Positions 1 to 11,500 of a stretch of DNA of 64,000 bases are shown here, piece after piece. The DNA is taken from contig CM025856.1 in assembly GCA_003952965.2 (NCBI GenBank), positions 19,560,053-19,624,052 on the forward strand, given 5' to 3'. The number at the start of each line of letters is the position of its first letter. Position 1 is the first letter of the stretch. The notes beneath the pieces are model-generated. The model saw only the letters and a program-made list of their open reading frames with translations. It was not told the DNA's origin and ran no database searches. The position numbers were made by a program, and so were the translations under genes. The stretch comes from Morella rubra. Lineage: Eukaryota > Streptophyta > Magnoliopsida > Fagales > Myricaceae.

Positions 1-480
1 ATTCCGAGATACTGATACAATATCCTGAGGTCCCCATTACTATCTCCGAGGTGTCTCAGTGCAATGTGTTGATAAGATTTGACAAGATTTGATCTGAAGT
101 CGGTTCTCTCAGGAGATAGTGCAATGTGTCGACACTAGTCTTCAATGTGTAGACACATAACTTTGTCTGAAAGTGTTGTCTCGGGTGTCAGTGCAATGTG
201 TCGACACTAGTTTTCAATGTGTCGACACTATAAGTATTGAAGAGGTTTTTCAGTAATTTTGAAAGTGTCGTTTTCACTCCAATTCATCTTTAAACACCTA
301 CAATATGAAAAATTGATTTTATCAACTTGTGTAATGGTGTTCAAGTGCACTTTTGTGAGATAACCTCAATCTTTAAAATATATCTTAGAAAATAGTGGAT
401 TGACAATGTAAAATCTAAAAGTCTTCAAAATTTAGAATTTTTGTTATCATCAAAATCAATTATGGATTGTTTACAAAACA
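1..480. repeat. Degenerate tandem-like repeat region
   Basis: A GTGCAATGTGTCGACACTAG-type unit, followed by TTCAATGTGT(A/C)GACAC, occurs at about 118-154 and again at about 190-231, a spacing of 72 bp. A weaker copy lies near 58-70. No open frame or recognised domain is visible. It is probably part of a repetitive element that starts left of the window. Confidence 0.45.
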
Positions 481-628
481 ACCTTGGGCTAACATTAATA
501 AATACAGAATGGATTGATGAAACTCCACAGGAGTACCATGTGCATGCGTCATCAATATTCCACCAAAATGAGGAAGTAACAAATTTTAAATGTTAATCCT
601 CTCTCTCCTCTATACCCTTAAATCTCAT

Positions 629-980
629 GGCATGTTCGTTTTTAAAATTATTTTGGAATACAAATGTATTCACAAAATCAATATCCAATACATTTTACAC
701 AATCTCTAACAACTTTTCACACAAACTCTAATACATTTTTTTAAAAAAATTATAACAAATCTTCTCTCTCTATACTTTTTCACCTAACTCCAATATTTTT
801 TTTATTAAACAATTACATCAAGTCATCTCTCCCTACACCTTTCAACAAATTCCAACAAAAATTTAATATTTTTAAAACTTTTCACTAACCTTTACACAAA
901 AACCTACAAAATTCTAATCTATATAAATATTCACAATTCTACCAAAATCCTACAGTTTTTTACAAAACGTACACCCCCTA
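629..980. mobile_element. AT-rich small TIR element (MITE), copy 1
   Basis: The ends are GGCATGTTCG at 629 and, inverted, GGGGTGTACG near 980. The interior is A/C-rich with many 'ctccaa/caactttt' strings. The same kind of interior and related ends occur at 16931-17315 and 22169-22396, which suggests one non-autonomous family. No clear target duplication was found. Confidence 0.45.
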
Positions 981-1099
981 AATCTTATGCTTATTTTCAG
1001 ATTATTAGATAACTTCAACATGTTCTGTGTGCTAATTAATTAATTAATTACACGAGATTGGACAATGATTTAAAATTGCTTCAAAATTGAAGGAGCAAA

Positions 1100-1535
1100 T
1101 ATAAGGGTTATATATCTATTTAGTACTTGGGTTTGACTCATTTTAATAAATAGTTTTTGGGTTTTCAAATTGATTATAAAAGTATTGAGTTTGCAATTTT
1201 TATCAAACAAGTTATTTCGTTAAACTTCTATATATAAAGTTAACGATTTACACGCTAGTTCCAATACACATGTTAACAAAAACTAAAATCATGTGATTTA
1301 TAATTTTTTTTTTTATGTTTTTTTGTTTTTTAAAAAATAAAATGAAGTAAATTATTTTAATTATTTTTTTAAAAAAAAAAAATAAAGAAAAAAACTTTTA
1401 AAAAATTATAAATCACATTATTTTTGTTTTTAAGTTACAACTATGAACATATGATTGTAACTAATATTGAATCATTAATTTTGAGAATGACTTATTTGAT
1501 AAAAATTATAAGTTCAGAAACTACCATAAATGGCA
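1100..1535. mobile_element. Long-TIR non-autonomous element
   Basis: The two halves are imperfect inverted copies of each other. GTGATTTATAATTTTTT at about 1294 is mirrored by AAAAAATTATAAATCAC at about 1402. The outer parts, TTTTTATCAAACAAGTTATT and AAATAGTTTTTGGG, are mirrored at 1490-1530. It is an AT-only interior with no coding capacity, consistent with a MITE or a fold-back type element. Confidence 0.5.
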
Positions 1536-1590
1536 AGACAATTTGTTAAAAAATATCAAAATCTATGCTGAAATGATTACGTAACCTTAA

Positions 1591-2363
1591 GGGAAATTGA
1601 CAATATGGTCATTAGGTTTATATCAGGCTTACGATTTAGTCACTAGGTTTTATTTTTATACTTTACGGTCACTGAGTTCTTCCTCCTGTGACGATTAGGT
1701 CCTTCTGTCTATATTCTGTCAATCCATTTAACGGTATCCCATGCCACGTCAGCATTTAAACATGTTAGAGCCGCACGTCATACAGATTCACTACGTGAGA
1801 TCCTTATTAAACAAAACGCACCGTTTTGTCATGTAAATTAATACCCCATGCTAAATGACACATCACATCAATAGGTGGAAAGTAAAAATGTTGAAGCACA
1901 CCGTTTCATTTCAAACGAATAGAAACCAAATTCAGACGAAGTAACAAGAATCTGGTTGCCATGGAAGACGACCTCGAGGAGCTCTTCTCTAGTGGAAGAT
2001 TGCTGCTTATAGTCTCCAGGATTTCCCTCTGTTCACTCTTTGACTTTGCTATAGAGGACGAAGAGGACGACAACTTCCTAGTATTCGAACTTGAAATGCC
2101 TGGGATGTGCTTCTTTGCATAGTAAATCAAGTAGTTCTCGATGATCTCCGAGCTCAAATCTGTCGCTATCATCGTGGAAATCAAGCAGTTCTCGTCATCG
2201 TCATGTGGCCATAGTTTCCGTTAAATGAATTGATGGAATATAGGCAGAAGGACTCAATTGTCACACGAATATGGACTCAGTGACCATAAAGTAAAAAAAA
2301 ATGAAACCTAGTGACTAAATTGTCAGCGGGGTATAAACCTAGTGACCATATTGCCAATTTTCC
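1591..2363. mobile_element. Mutator-like non-autonomous element with 9-bp target duplication
   Basis: Terminal inverted repeats lie at 1591-1622 and 2332-2363: GGGAAATTGACAATATGG on the left and, inverted, GGAAAATTGGCAATATGG on the right, with about three mismatches in 32 bp. Weaker inverted similarity continues to about 1710 and 2245. Both outer flanks carry the identical 9-mer TAACCTTAA (1582-1590 and 2364-2372), the target duplication length typical of Mutator-like elements. The interior holds only a serine-rich open frame (1906-2184, minus strand) of unknown origin, so no transposase is present. Confidence 0.75.
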
Positions 2364-2372
2364 TAACCTTAA

Positions 2373-2832
2373 ATATAAATCTTCTCAGTATAATTTGTCT
2401 GAGGTACCAAAAAGTACTCCACAGCATTAATTGATCTCCGATCTTCATCCGAAAGAGAGACCACAAACTTGTGGCAAACTTCAGCTGCTACCAAACTGGC
2501 AAATTTTGTGGGGGAGTCTGGCACAAGTACTTGTATCCCATTTAAAGAAAGAGTCCTTTTTTTTAAAATAAAAAATTACCTTTATTCCAACACAAACAAA
2601 CCAAATAGAACACTAAGGAGAGTCAGTGCCAGTATGCAACCAAGAAAGATCAAGAAAAAACCCACAACAACAGGGATTGCCTACCAAGTTATACTTGGCG
2701 ATGGCCTAACGAGCAAGGTGGTGCGTTATCTCAGTTACACCTTGATAGACATGAACTGCCCTCTAACTCAATAGATGGCAGCAAACATCACGGATCTACT
2801 TCACAGCCGAATCAATGCGCCAATCTGCTAGG
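2373..2832. other. Intergenic stretch, nothing recognised
   Basis: Non-repetitive sequence lies between the Mutator-like element and the copia LTR. A lysine-rich open frame at about 2469-2774 has no ATG at its start and no recognisable domain, so it is not called as a gene. Confidence 0.4.
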
Positions 2833-3142
2833 TGTTGAGGAAAATGAATGGTTGCTAGAAATCATCTTTCGACAGTCAAATCCTTTGGCCTTGAGATGCT
2901 CTATTTTGTTTTAAAGAAAATTGGAGAGAACAATTGAAATAATAAGTAACTGTTGTTCAATGGGATTATATAGACCTCATTGCAACAGTTGCATCTCTTC
3001 AAACAATTACATCTCTTGGCTAACAGAAGTAGTAATTCCCATTGGTTGCATTGTTTGACCGGTTGACATATATTGGTTCGGTTCATGGGCATCGATCAAT
3101 TTGAACCAAGGCAACGCATCCAAGCGTTGCATTGTTTCAACA
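2833..3142 (-). repeat. Ty1/copia long terminal repeat (310 bp)
   Basis: The repeat begins TGTTGA and ends TCAACA, a perfect terminal inverted hexamer. On the element's own (minus) strand it follows a purine-rich tract AAGTGGGAGAT, the expected polypurine tract. It lies downstream of the copia RNase H frame in the element's orientation, so it is the 3' LTR. The base string outside it is CTAGG (2828-2832). No second LTR is found in the window. Confidence 0.75.
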
Positions 3143-3517
3143 ATCTCCCACTTAATCATGCCATAACCTTACTACTACTTAAGTTGGTTTATACATATCC
3201 GTATATAATTTATATGAATCTCCAACTTTCTCTCATCATAAATACATGAGATAAATATTACGATCATTAGTTTACCTCCCATGATGATATTTCAGTACAC
3301 ATGATCTCATGTGTTCTTTTCATTGAGTTTCAATTGAATTCACCTTGCAAGATTCTACTTCATTGAACTGCAATAACTTGGATAACAATCAAATTTATCC
3401 ATCATTTTCTCACCTATAATATGACCAAAAAACAAATAGGTAAATACATAATATTTCTATAGTTTAGGCGTCCCTGAATTTCTTTGAAATATGCTCTCAC
3501 TTATGTGACCTTTTCAT

Positions 3518-4601
3518 TTAGATGCATCTTAAACCCATAACCGTCACATGTTCTCTGAATTTTTTCAGAATCAATCTTTTGGTCATTGGATCGGCTACCA
3601 TCTCCTTAGTAGAAATATAGTCGACTTTTATTTCTCCACTCTCTACTATATCTAGTATATAATGGTAATTTACATCAATGTGTTTTCCTTTGGAACTTTG
3701 TGTTCCACTTTTTATTAATGAGATAGCAGGCTTGTTATCACAAAACACATCGACCGGTCTAGTAGGTATACCAAAATTTAAACTTTCTACAAAGCGTTTA
3801 ATCCAGACCGCATTGCTTACCTCTATGCTGCAAGAAATATACTCTGCCTCCATTGTAGATTTTGCAACACAACTCTGTTTCTTACTTAACCAATAGATGT
3901 TCCACCGAATAGAAATATATATCCACTTGTGGATTTTCTATCATCATGATCTCCTGCAAAATTAGCATCTGTATAACCTATGATTTTTAGATCACCCATT
4001 CCAAAACATAATCCCATATTTTTTGTGCCTTGTAAATATTTGAATATCCTTTTAACTGCTTGCTAATGTTCCTTTCCAAGATTAGATTGATATCTACTAA
4101 CCAAACTACAGCATAACAAATATCTAGTCTAGTAGTAGTCATAGCATACATAAGACTGCCTACAGCTTGAGCATTTATAGAGAATATTCCTTATGCTTAT
4201 CTCAAATCTTTACTTATGGGAGTATTTATTGGCCTACAGTCATTCATATCAAATCTTTTAAGCACTTTATCTGTGTATTTCTCCTGATCTAAATATAAAA
4301 GTTTCGAATCTCTATTTCTTGAGATTTTAATTCCTAAGACATAAGTTACTACACCCATGTCTTTTATTTCAAATTTATATCCTAAGAATGATTTTATCTC
4401 ATTCAACATTTTTGGAGAATTACTAGATAATAATATGTCATCAATATATAAAGATAATATGATTATGTTTTCTTCCTTTTTCCAAAGATAAACACAGTGA
4501 TTTAAAGGACTTACCTCGAAACCAATTTTCAAAATTGGTTGGTGAAACTTTAAATACCACTGTCTCAATGATTGCTTAAGTCCATTTTTGGAGAACCACA
4601 A
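3518..4601 (-). pseudogene. Ty1/copia polyprotein fragment (reverse transcriptase and RNase H)
   Basis: The minus-strand frame 4601-4197 encodes the C-terminal half of a copia reverse transcriptase, with the YIDDILL catalytic box at about residues 52-58. The stretch 4196-3854 continues in broken frames with the pol-to-RNase H linker (GYTDANFAGD-like and STSGYIF-like words). Frame 3853-3518 is RNase H, with MEAEYIS near its start and CDNKPAISLI and KHIDVNYHYI further in. Gag, protease, integrase and the 5' LTR are missing because the element stops abruptly near 4601. It is a dead, truncated copy. Confidence 0.85.
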
Positions 4602-4771
4602 GAGTACACGCTTGCCACGTTTGTATTGTTTGGAGTTAGACTTGGCAGTTTATTTGAGCTCCATTGACTAGAGATTGGGGCTTCCTTCACAGGTTGCACT
4701 AGAGTTAATTGGTTAATGCGCCTGGGTTTCGATTTCGAGTTGCACTGGACATCCCACTTTTTTCTTGGCTG

Positions 4772-5095
4772 TCACACGAATTCTTGAATCCAGCACTGCA
4801 TTGCCTTCGTAACCGTTGCAGAATCGCCTTCCAATATCACCTGCTGAAACCCGTGATCACGTGCCAACTTCACTCCCAATTTAGCAGCCTCCACTTCTCC
4901 CTCTAGCGGACTAACAGGATCTAAGTTCTGCACCGTAGCTCCAATAACCTGCCCAGCAGAATTCCGTGCAACAGCAGCAATCACCGCATAAGAATCACGG
5001 ATAGCTACGTCGGCAATAATCTTAGTGAAATTCTCGGGCGGAGGGATCCTACGCTGCACTCGGGTTTGAGAGAATTTCGTTCGCCAAGCTGGCCA
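4772..5095 (-). pseudogene. LINE-type RNase H domain fragment (RVT_3)
   Basis: The minus-strand frame 5059-4772 reads like the plant RNase H-like domain found at the C-terminus of many non-LTR retrotransposon proteins and related host proteins: an early ADVAIR segment, then AAVARNSAGQVIGA, an acidic SPLEGEVEAAKLG and VILEGDSATVTKAM. The upstream bases to about 5095 continue with a WPAWRTKF-like linker typical of the same proteins. No reverse transcriptase domain is attached. It is a fragment next to, but unrelated to, the copia remnant. Confidence 0.7.
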
Positions 5096-5326
5096 TGTGA
5101 TGCTCCCTGCTAATCCGACTTACCCTTTTAGACGACTCTTTCTTGCCGCGCATGTCAGGTCAATGGCATTAATCGCAAAGAGTTGGAAATAGTGCTGGTC
5201 CTCCAGCGGTGACCCAAGCTCTCGGGGAGGATGCAAAATAATTCGAACCCAATCAGCCACTGTTCCAGTTCCAAGAACTTTTTATTCCACCTGATCAAAG
5301 TCAATGGTACACACCCATAGAATGTG

Positions 5327-5458
5327 AGAGATCACGAAAGGTTTCTTAAGTGCACGGCCTTTTTTTGTAACGCACTGAACTGGATCTATTTTTATTTGCT
5401 GGAATAAATTTGATGACCTTTCAATTTTTTTTTTTTTAAAAAAAGAGATCACGAAAGG
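5327..5458. mobile_element. Small retroposon-like insertion flanked by a 15-bp direct repeat
   Basis: AGAGATCACGAAAGG occurs at 5327-5341 and again at 5444-5458. Between the copies lies about 100 bp that ends in a long T run followed by A residues. A short insert, a homopolymer tail and a 15-bp duplication are the pattern of target-primed retroposition (SINE-like or truncated LINE). Confidence 0.5.
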
Positions 5459-5518
5459 GAGCCGGTGCGTGGAGAATTTATAGACCAGCAAGAAAAGCAA
5501 GCAGGAACATCAAAAATT

Positions 5519-6206
5519 AAGAAATAGACATTTTCACGTTAGGATTTTTTGTAATTTTATGTTGGAATTATAATGTGCAATTTAAAGAGAAATACAATAA
5601 ATAGACTCTATCGTTAGTTTTATACTATCCAAAACTTTATATAAATAATATTAAATAATGTGTGATTTATTATTGTGTCTATTTATTTTCGAATTATTTG
5701 GACAAAAATTAAGAATCTTGATTTTACACTTCAACACATCATATAATTACTGCAATCAAACTCAGTATTTCAAATACGACAACAAGTGAATTAGTCAAGT
5801 CAAATCTTATCTCTCTAGAAGAAACAAGGAATCATGATTCGCTATAATTTCTTACAAATTTAGAAAAATAAATATATTAATTGAGTTGTAGGTTATTTAA
5901 TGGTATTACAGGTCAATGAGAACCTACAAATTTTTTAATGTACATTTAATAGTTATCGTAGATATGGAATAAGTCAAAATGTTGATTTGATAATTCAATT
6001 GTCATCAACCTTGAAATAAACTACAGAATAGGATGCAGCGAGGAGACTCAAAAGAGGAACATGCCACGTGCGTCATCAATAATTGGGAACAATATTCCAC
6101 TAAAACTGTATATGAATTACGGATTGCGGTAAGAATACGTCCTTTGGGTGCATTAAAATTTAAATCTTTGACTTACTCTCGGCTTGAGATAATGTAATAA
6201 CTGTAA
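5519..6206. other. Outer arm sequence, nothing recognised
   Basis: AT-rich non-coding DNA, mirrored at about 63314-64000. No open frame above background, no terminal repeats and no recognised element. Confidence 0.5.
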
Positions 6207-6613
6207 GGGTTAAATACACTTTCTACTTTAATTTATATTTGAGAGTATTGAAATATTGCATCTTATATTTTATTTTTAAGATATTAAGTTCATTATGTTA
6301 TTAACTTGTCTATTTGCATTCTATGGTTAAATTGGGTGTCAAGTTAAACAATAAGCACTAACACGCGACCCGCAAAATCCAGTTACATTACAGTTTTACC
6401 CTTGACTTTCAAACAACGCACGAGTTTTTCTTGGGTTGCAAATCACATATTTGGCATGTGTAAACACTTATTGTTTAAATTGACGCTCAATTTAATCACA
6501 GGGTGCAAAATCACGGGGCACGTAACATAATGAATTCAATATTTTTAAAATAAAATATTAGAGTGTAATATGTCAACACACCTAAATATAAGGGTGCAAA
6601 GTGTATTTAACTC
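6207..6613. mobile_element. Small TIR element (left arm)
   Basis: The ends are GGGTTAAATACACTTT (6207) and AAAGTGTATTTAACTC (to 6613), inverted repeats of each other. The interior has inverted similarity around 'ttaaacaataag' and 'cttattgtttaa'. The flanking 9-mers TAACTGTAA and TAATTTTAA agree at 7 of 9 positions, compatible with an old Mutator-like target duplication. No coding capacity. Confidence 0.55.
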
Positions 6614-7698
6614 TAATTTTAAAGGGACAAAGTTTGCTTATCTATAGCATAGTATATATAATTCATGAATGTTTGGACAGTTGAAAATGTTCTCCTTGCT
6701 TTCAAAAATAAAAATAAAAATACAAATAGAATATATATAGTTTCAAAGATGTCACAATTAGGTTATCAAGGCTAAAGTGTTGAGGAATTGATATTGGACT
6801 GGAGAAAATGTCATTTATCCTTCGGCTTTTGCTAGGGCCTATGAATATAATGACGTTAAAGGGTGGCCTAACATAAGCTTGGATTTGCATTCACACCCTA
6901 TATAGCACAAGTCTTTCGAAGAAAGAAAAAGAAAAAGAAAAAGAAAAGGAAAAGAAAGAAAATTCTTATATTTAAAAGTCACCAAAATAATCATCGAATC
7001 ATAGATTTAGTATATTATCGGAATGAATAATAGTCTGTGAAAAAGAATTTTTAATCGATAAAATCATAAAGATTAAAAGTGGAATATTTTTTTGTGTATT
7101 TTCCAAAGATATTTCCTGGAAACATGATTTGACAGCCTAACCTAGAGATTGCCTTTCAATAAACAATTTACCAATTGTGCTAACCGAGTAAATAGCTGAG
7201 ACATTAATAATTATAAATTGAAACTTGACTTGACATTTTGATTTTACTTTATAAATATTAGGCTTATTATGATATTTTTTTTTTCTAAATACCAAATAAG
7301 TTAAGGATTGGAATGTCAAGTAAATTATGTTTAGAAAAGCTTTAGCCTAATTGAGGAGTTATGTAGTTACTTGATTATTATAGATTAATTGTTCTTAGAT
7401 TTTTAGCCGAGAGAGATATGAAGAGATGTAGAGATCAACCTCTGCACGTTATATTGATTTTCTGACAGCAAAGTAAAGCAACCGACGGCGGGTATAGCAT
7501 GCGGTAAATTTAGGCTGTCATCTTTCCCCATGCATAAAAGTCGACTCACAGTAAATAACAAAGAATGAAAAGAAAAAATTATATTCCATTATAACAAAAT
7601 TAAAAATTGCTTTTCTTGGGTATTATTTATTAATTTATTGAGGTATTTTGTTCTTTGAGATTGGGATGGGAAGAAGCTCAGACATACCTCATTCATCT
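6614..7698. other. Intergenic DNA with AAAG-type simple repeat
   Basis: Non-coding AT-rich DNA. A purine-only (A3-5 G) tract lies at about 6918-6960, mirrored as a pyrimidine tract at about 62560-62602. Nothing else is recognised. Confidence 0.5.
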
Positions 7699-8132
7699 TA
7701 GGGTTGCACAATTAAAAATCTGGACCGATTTTTGGATCGAAATCTGATCAGACCGAATTTTTAATTGTGCCTAAATTGAAATATTGGAAGTGGTTCGGTC
7801 CGGTTGAACCACTTAAGTGGTTCGGACTGGTTTTTTTTTTTTTTTTTTCATTTTCAACTCAAATATTATGATAAAAAATTAGTTGAAGAGGGAAGGGCAT
7901 GGTCAAAAAAATCAAAACACATAATTTTAGGATAAAAGTTTTAAATTTATTAAAAAAATTAAAAAATATATTTATATTATTTATATTATCCGATAAATCT
8001 TGGATCTGATCCTGATCTGCGGTAGCCGTCATCTAGACCAATATCCATATACCTAGACCAATTATAATCAGATTTGAACTACTAAGACCATAAATTCGGT
8101 CTGATCTGCTATCCGATCCTATGTAGCCCTAA
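7699..8132. mobile_element. hAT-like small TIR element upstream of aspartic protease (left arm)
   Basis: The ends are TTAGGGTTGCACAATTAA at about 7698 and, inverted, TTAGGGCTACATAGGAT at 8132. The interior is rich in 'ggaccg', 'gatctgatc' and 'ggttcgg' words that form internal inverted repeats. The arms begin to diverge inside this element, at about 7820. Confidence 0.5.
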
Positions 8133-8540
8133 TTTGTCAGGACCAAGGATGTGCGGAAAAACCAACCCAATAAACAAATAGAACAGAAAAAGCTATCCAA
8201 TAGATGGCATAGAAAAAAAGCGAGACGAGAGCCCGGACCGATAGGTGTAGAAAGAGATTGGTGAGGCTTCCAAAGGCCTGCACCTACTCTCCTACGGCAA
8301 TTTCTTTTTAGGCTTCAGATATACGTGCGCTTTTTTGACACTCCGCACGTCTGATCTCCTTTCTCTCTCTCTTCTGATCTCTCATCTAGAGGCTACTTGG
8401 TCTTCAATCCTCGTTTGCTCTTCCTCCCAATCTTCCTCTCTTATTTCCCGTTTCCAGGTGGGGGGGGAGGCGGGGAATTCTAACTCGGCTGAATATTTTG
8501 ATTGAAACCCGGGTATTGGCAGAGCTGCAGGTTGGTGAGG
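8133..8540 (+). promoter_or_regulatory. Aspartic protease promoter/5'UTR, left-arm version
   Basis: This is the region immediately upstream of the aspartic protease ATG. It contains a pyrimidine-rich CT stretch (about 8358-8385 and 8400-8450) and a G run (8458-8467). Its sequence from about 8146 to 8470 differs strongly from the right-arm equivalent, although both are CT-rich and of similar length. No sure TATA box was identified. Confidence 0.55.
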
Positions 8541-11500
8541 ATGGATCTCAGGCGGCTGGCTCACTTGGTGTTGCTGCTTCTGGCTTCATCGTCTTCTTTC
8601 ATTACTTTTATTGGAGGCAACGTGGTGTTCCCTGTGCACCATAAGTTCAAAGGCCGGGAACGGAGCTTGAGTGCATTGAAGGCCCATGATGTGCGCCGAC
8701 ATAGTAGAATTCTCTTTGACGTGGATCTGGAATTGGGTGGCAATGGTCAGCCTTCTGAAACTGGGTTGGTTTCTTTTGTTTCTTGCGCTTGCTTTGAATC
8801 CTTTTGCATTCAATTGCTGTGTTTCTTCATTTTCGTGCTAACGTCTTTGGGTTTCTTTATTCCTTTCTATAAAGACCAAAAGAAGCTTCTTGTTCGTTCT
8901 TCAACAATTCTTGGTGATGCTAATTTTAGCGGGGACTGGTGTTTCTCCCAGTGTTGTTATGTTGTTTTCTCTTCTCCATTAGCCAGTATACTCTTGTCTT
9001 GTTTGTGCAAAATTCCTTTGGGTATAGAGTCTGGGCTTTCTTTCTTATTGACTTAGTGCTTATTCTACCTTTTATTGGCTTATTGGGGGGAAGGTTTAAT
9101 CTGTATGCAAAATTCATCTTGATATCCTATTTTAAGCTTTCTTTCTGCCTGTTTCGTTTTTGCTATTTTGGTTGTGATTGTTTTCTCAGCGGAACATTGA
9201 TGTTAATATCTTGAGGTCCATTCTATCTCCCTCGTATCTTTGTAGATTATAAGTTTTTGTAGTCAATTTGAAGTAGAGTTATTGGGTTATTGGAGGACTA
9301 TTCCTGTCCTAGAATTTTTAATGTTATTTGTTGATTTGGTTTTGGGACTGAGGCGTACCGTTTCTTTATGATGCTTGATGTACCTGCTTGAACTACATTG
9401 CTTCCAGTAATGGTCTCTGTTAATTTTTGGTCTCTAGGATTATAGATTTTGCATTTGAACCTATTTAGGATAATAGGATTAGTTGTCAGGGATGTCCCTT
9501 TCTAGCTTCCGAGTGAACTGAACTCTTGGACTGGGTGAAAGGGATAAAGGAAATTGTACAAAGCATTTTTCACTCGTTTATGGGTTGATCATGGAAGTCA
9601 GGGAAATAACAAGTAAGGAATTTGAGCGCTGATGTAGCTAACAACCACCTTCATAGGCAATTCATTAGGGTCATCAATTGTTTCAATGCAATAGTTATTT
9701 GATTCTTCTCTTAGGTCATAGTATGAACACTTTTGAATTGAAAAATATTTTCTCAGTACCGTCTTTAACCATAACTTTTTCCTTTCTAAAGTAGATTCTT
9801 ATTTGTGCTATTGGTTTGGTGAAGATAGAAATATATATGCAGCCTAGTTGAGCTAAGTACTGGACTGACTGAATCTCTCTGCAAAATTGAACCTCAAAAT
9901 GCTAACACAGTTTTTTTTCATAATTTCTCTACAAGCTGTCATGATATTTTACTTATGCAATAGACACATATTATTACCTAGCTCAAAAAATTGAAAAGGT
10001 GAAACAACTCATATTTGTATTACCTGTTGCCTGCTTGGTTGTTGTAGGCTGTATTTTGCTAAAATTGGAATTGGTTCTCCTGCAAAGGATTATTATGTGC
10101 AAGTTGATACAGGCAGTGACATCCTATGGGTGAATTGTGTCGGCTGCAGCAAATGTCCTAAGAAAAGCAGTCTCGGTGTAAGCACCTCCAACTTTAAATC
10201 TTGAAAAGCCTCTCCATTATTGGATCATAACTCTTAGCAATTTACTCCCTATCCCCGTATATGTGAATGCTCTGTTAAGTTTCCCAAATATGTTGACCAT
10301 TTAATGGAGCGACATTATTATTATGATTATTGTACTACAGATAGAACTGACCCTATACAACCCAAAGAGCTCCTCTACTTCAAGTTTGGTTACTTGTGAT
10401 GAAGCTTTTTGCACTTCCACATACGATGGTCAACTTCCTGGTTGCAGGCCTGACTTGCTTTGCCAATATAATGTTGTGTATGGAGATGGAAGCTCAACTT
10501 CTGGGTACTTCGTGGAGGATAATGTGCAACTTGATCGAGTGACTGGAAACCTTCAGACAGCGGCAGGAAATGGGAGTGTAATATTTGGGTAGGTTGTGTT
10601 GGTTACTGTGCCATAGCATTGGGAAGTTTGGCTATAAATAGTTTAGCCTCAGCTATGCATAGCTGGACACCTATAATGATTAATATCTTCCATTTTTTTC
10701 ACTTCTACGGATTCACATATTCAAAGTACAACTGAAATTGAAGGTTTCCCCATCAAGCAATATCTTTCCACTAAACGATGATATTGGCCAAAATTTTTCA
10801 TTTAGTCTTTTGTAGTTAGCAAATATATTCCACTACAGCTGGTGATATACCAAATTTATTCCTCTTCTCCGCCTTTTTTGTTTATATGATAATAATGTAC
10901 TAAGTTGGATATTCAAATATTTTTCTTCTGTTGACGATTGAGAAAAGATTCAAGAATTTGGATATAGTTTCTTGGTCCTTATAGTGAGAGATCTGTTCCG
11001 TTCTCTAAAATGAGAAATCTTTTAAGTGTTTTTAGTTGACTTCTTAGATACTTTTTCCAAGCTTTCTTACAAGTTTCAGTTCATGAGTTTTGATGTGGAA
11101 TTTTGCTATTGTGTAACATGTTTCTTCATTTAGCATTTCGTACTGTAAGGCAGATTTTATAAACTTGCTTGTGTGATAGGTGTGGAGCTAAACAATCAGG
11201 GGAGCTTGGTTCATCTTCAGAAGCACTGGATGGTATACTTGGTTTTGGACAAGCAAATTCATCTATGATTTCACAGCTAGCTTCAGTGGGAAAGGTGAAA
11301 AAAATGTTTGCACACTGCTTGGATAACACATATGGAGGTGGAATCTTTGCCATTGGGCAAGTGGTGGAGCCAAAAGTGAACACGACTCCATTAGTACAAA
11401 ATCAGTATGTGGTGCTATAGTAGATGTTTTTTTTTGGTTTGATATTTATGGTTACTTTGTTTGGCTGGCTGTTAGAAGTCTATGATTGTATATAACTGGA

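Noticed and set aside
2469..2774. 101-codon lysine-rich frame
   Set aside because: No ATG at its start, no domain, and it lies between two transposons.
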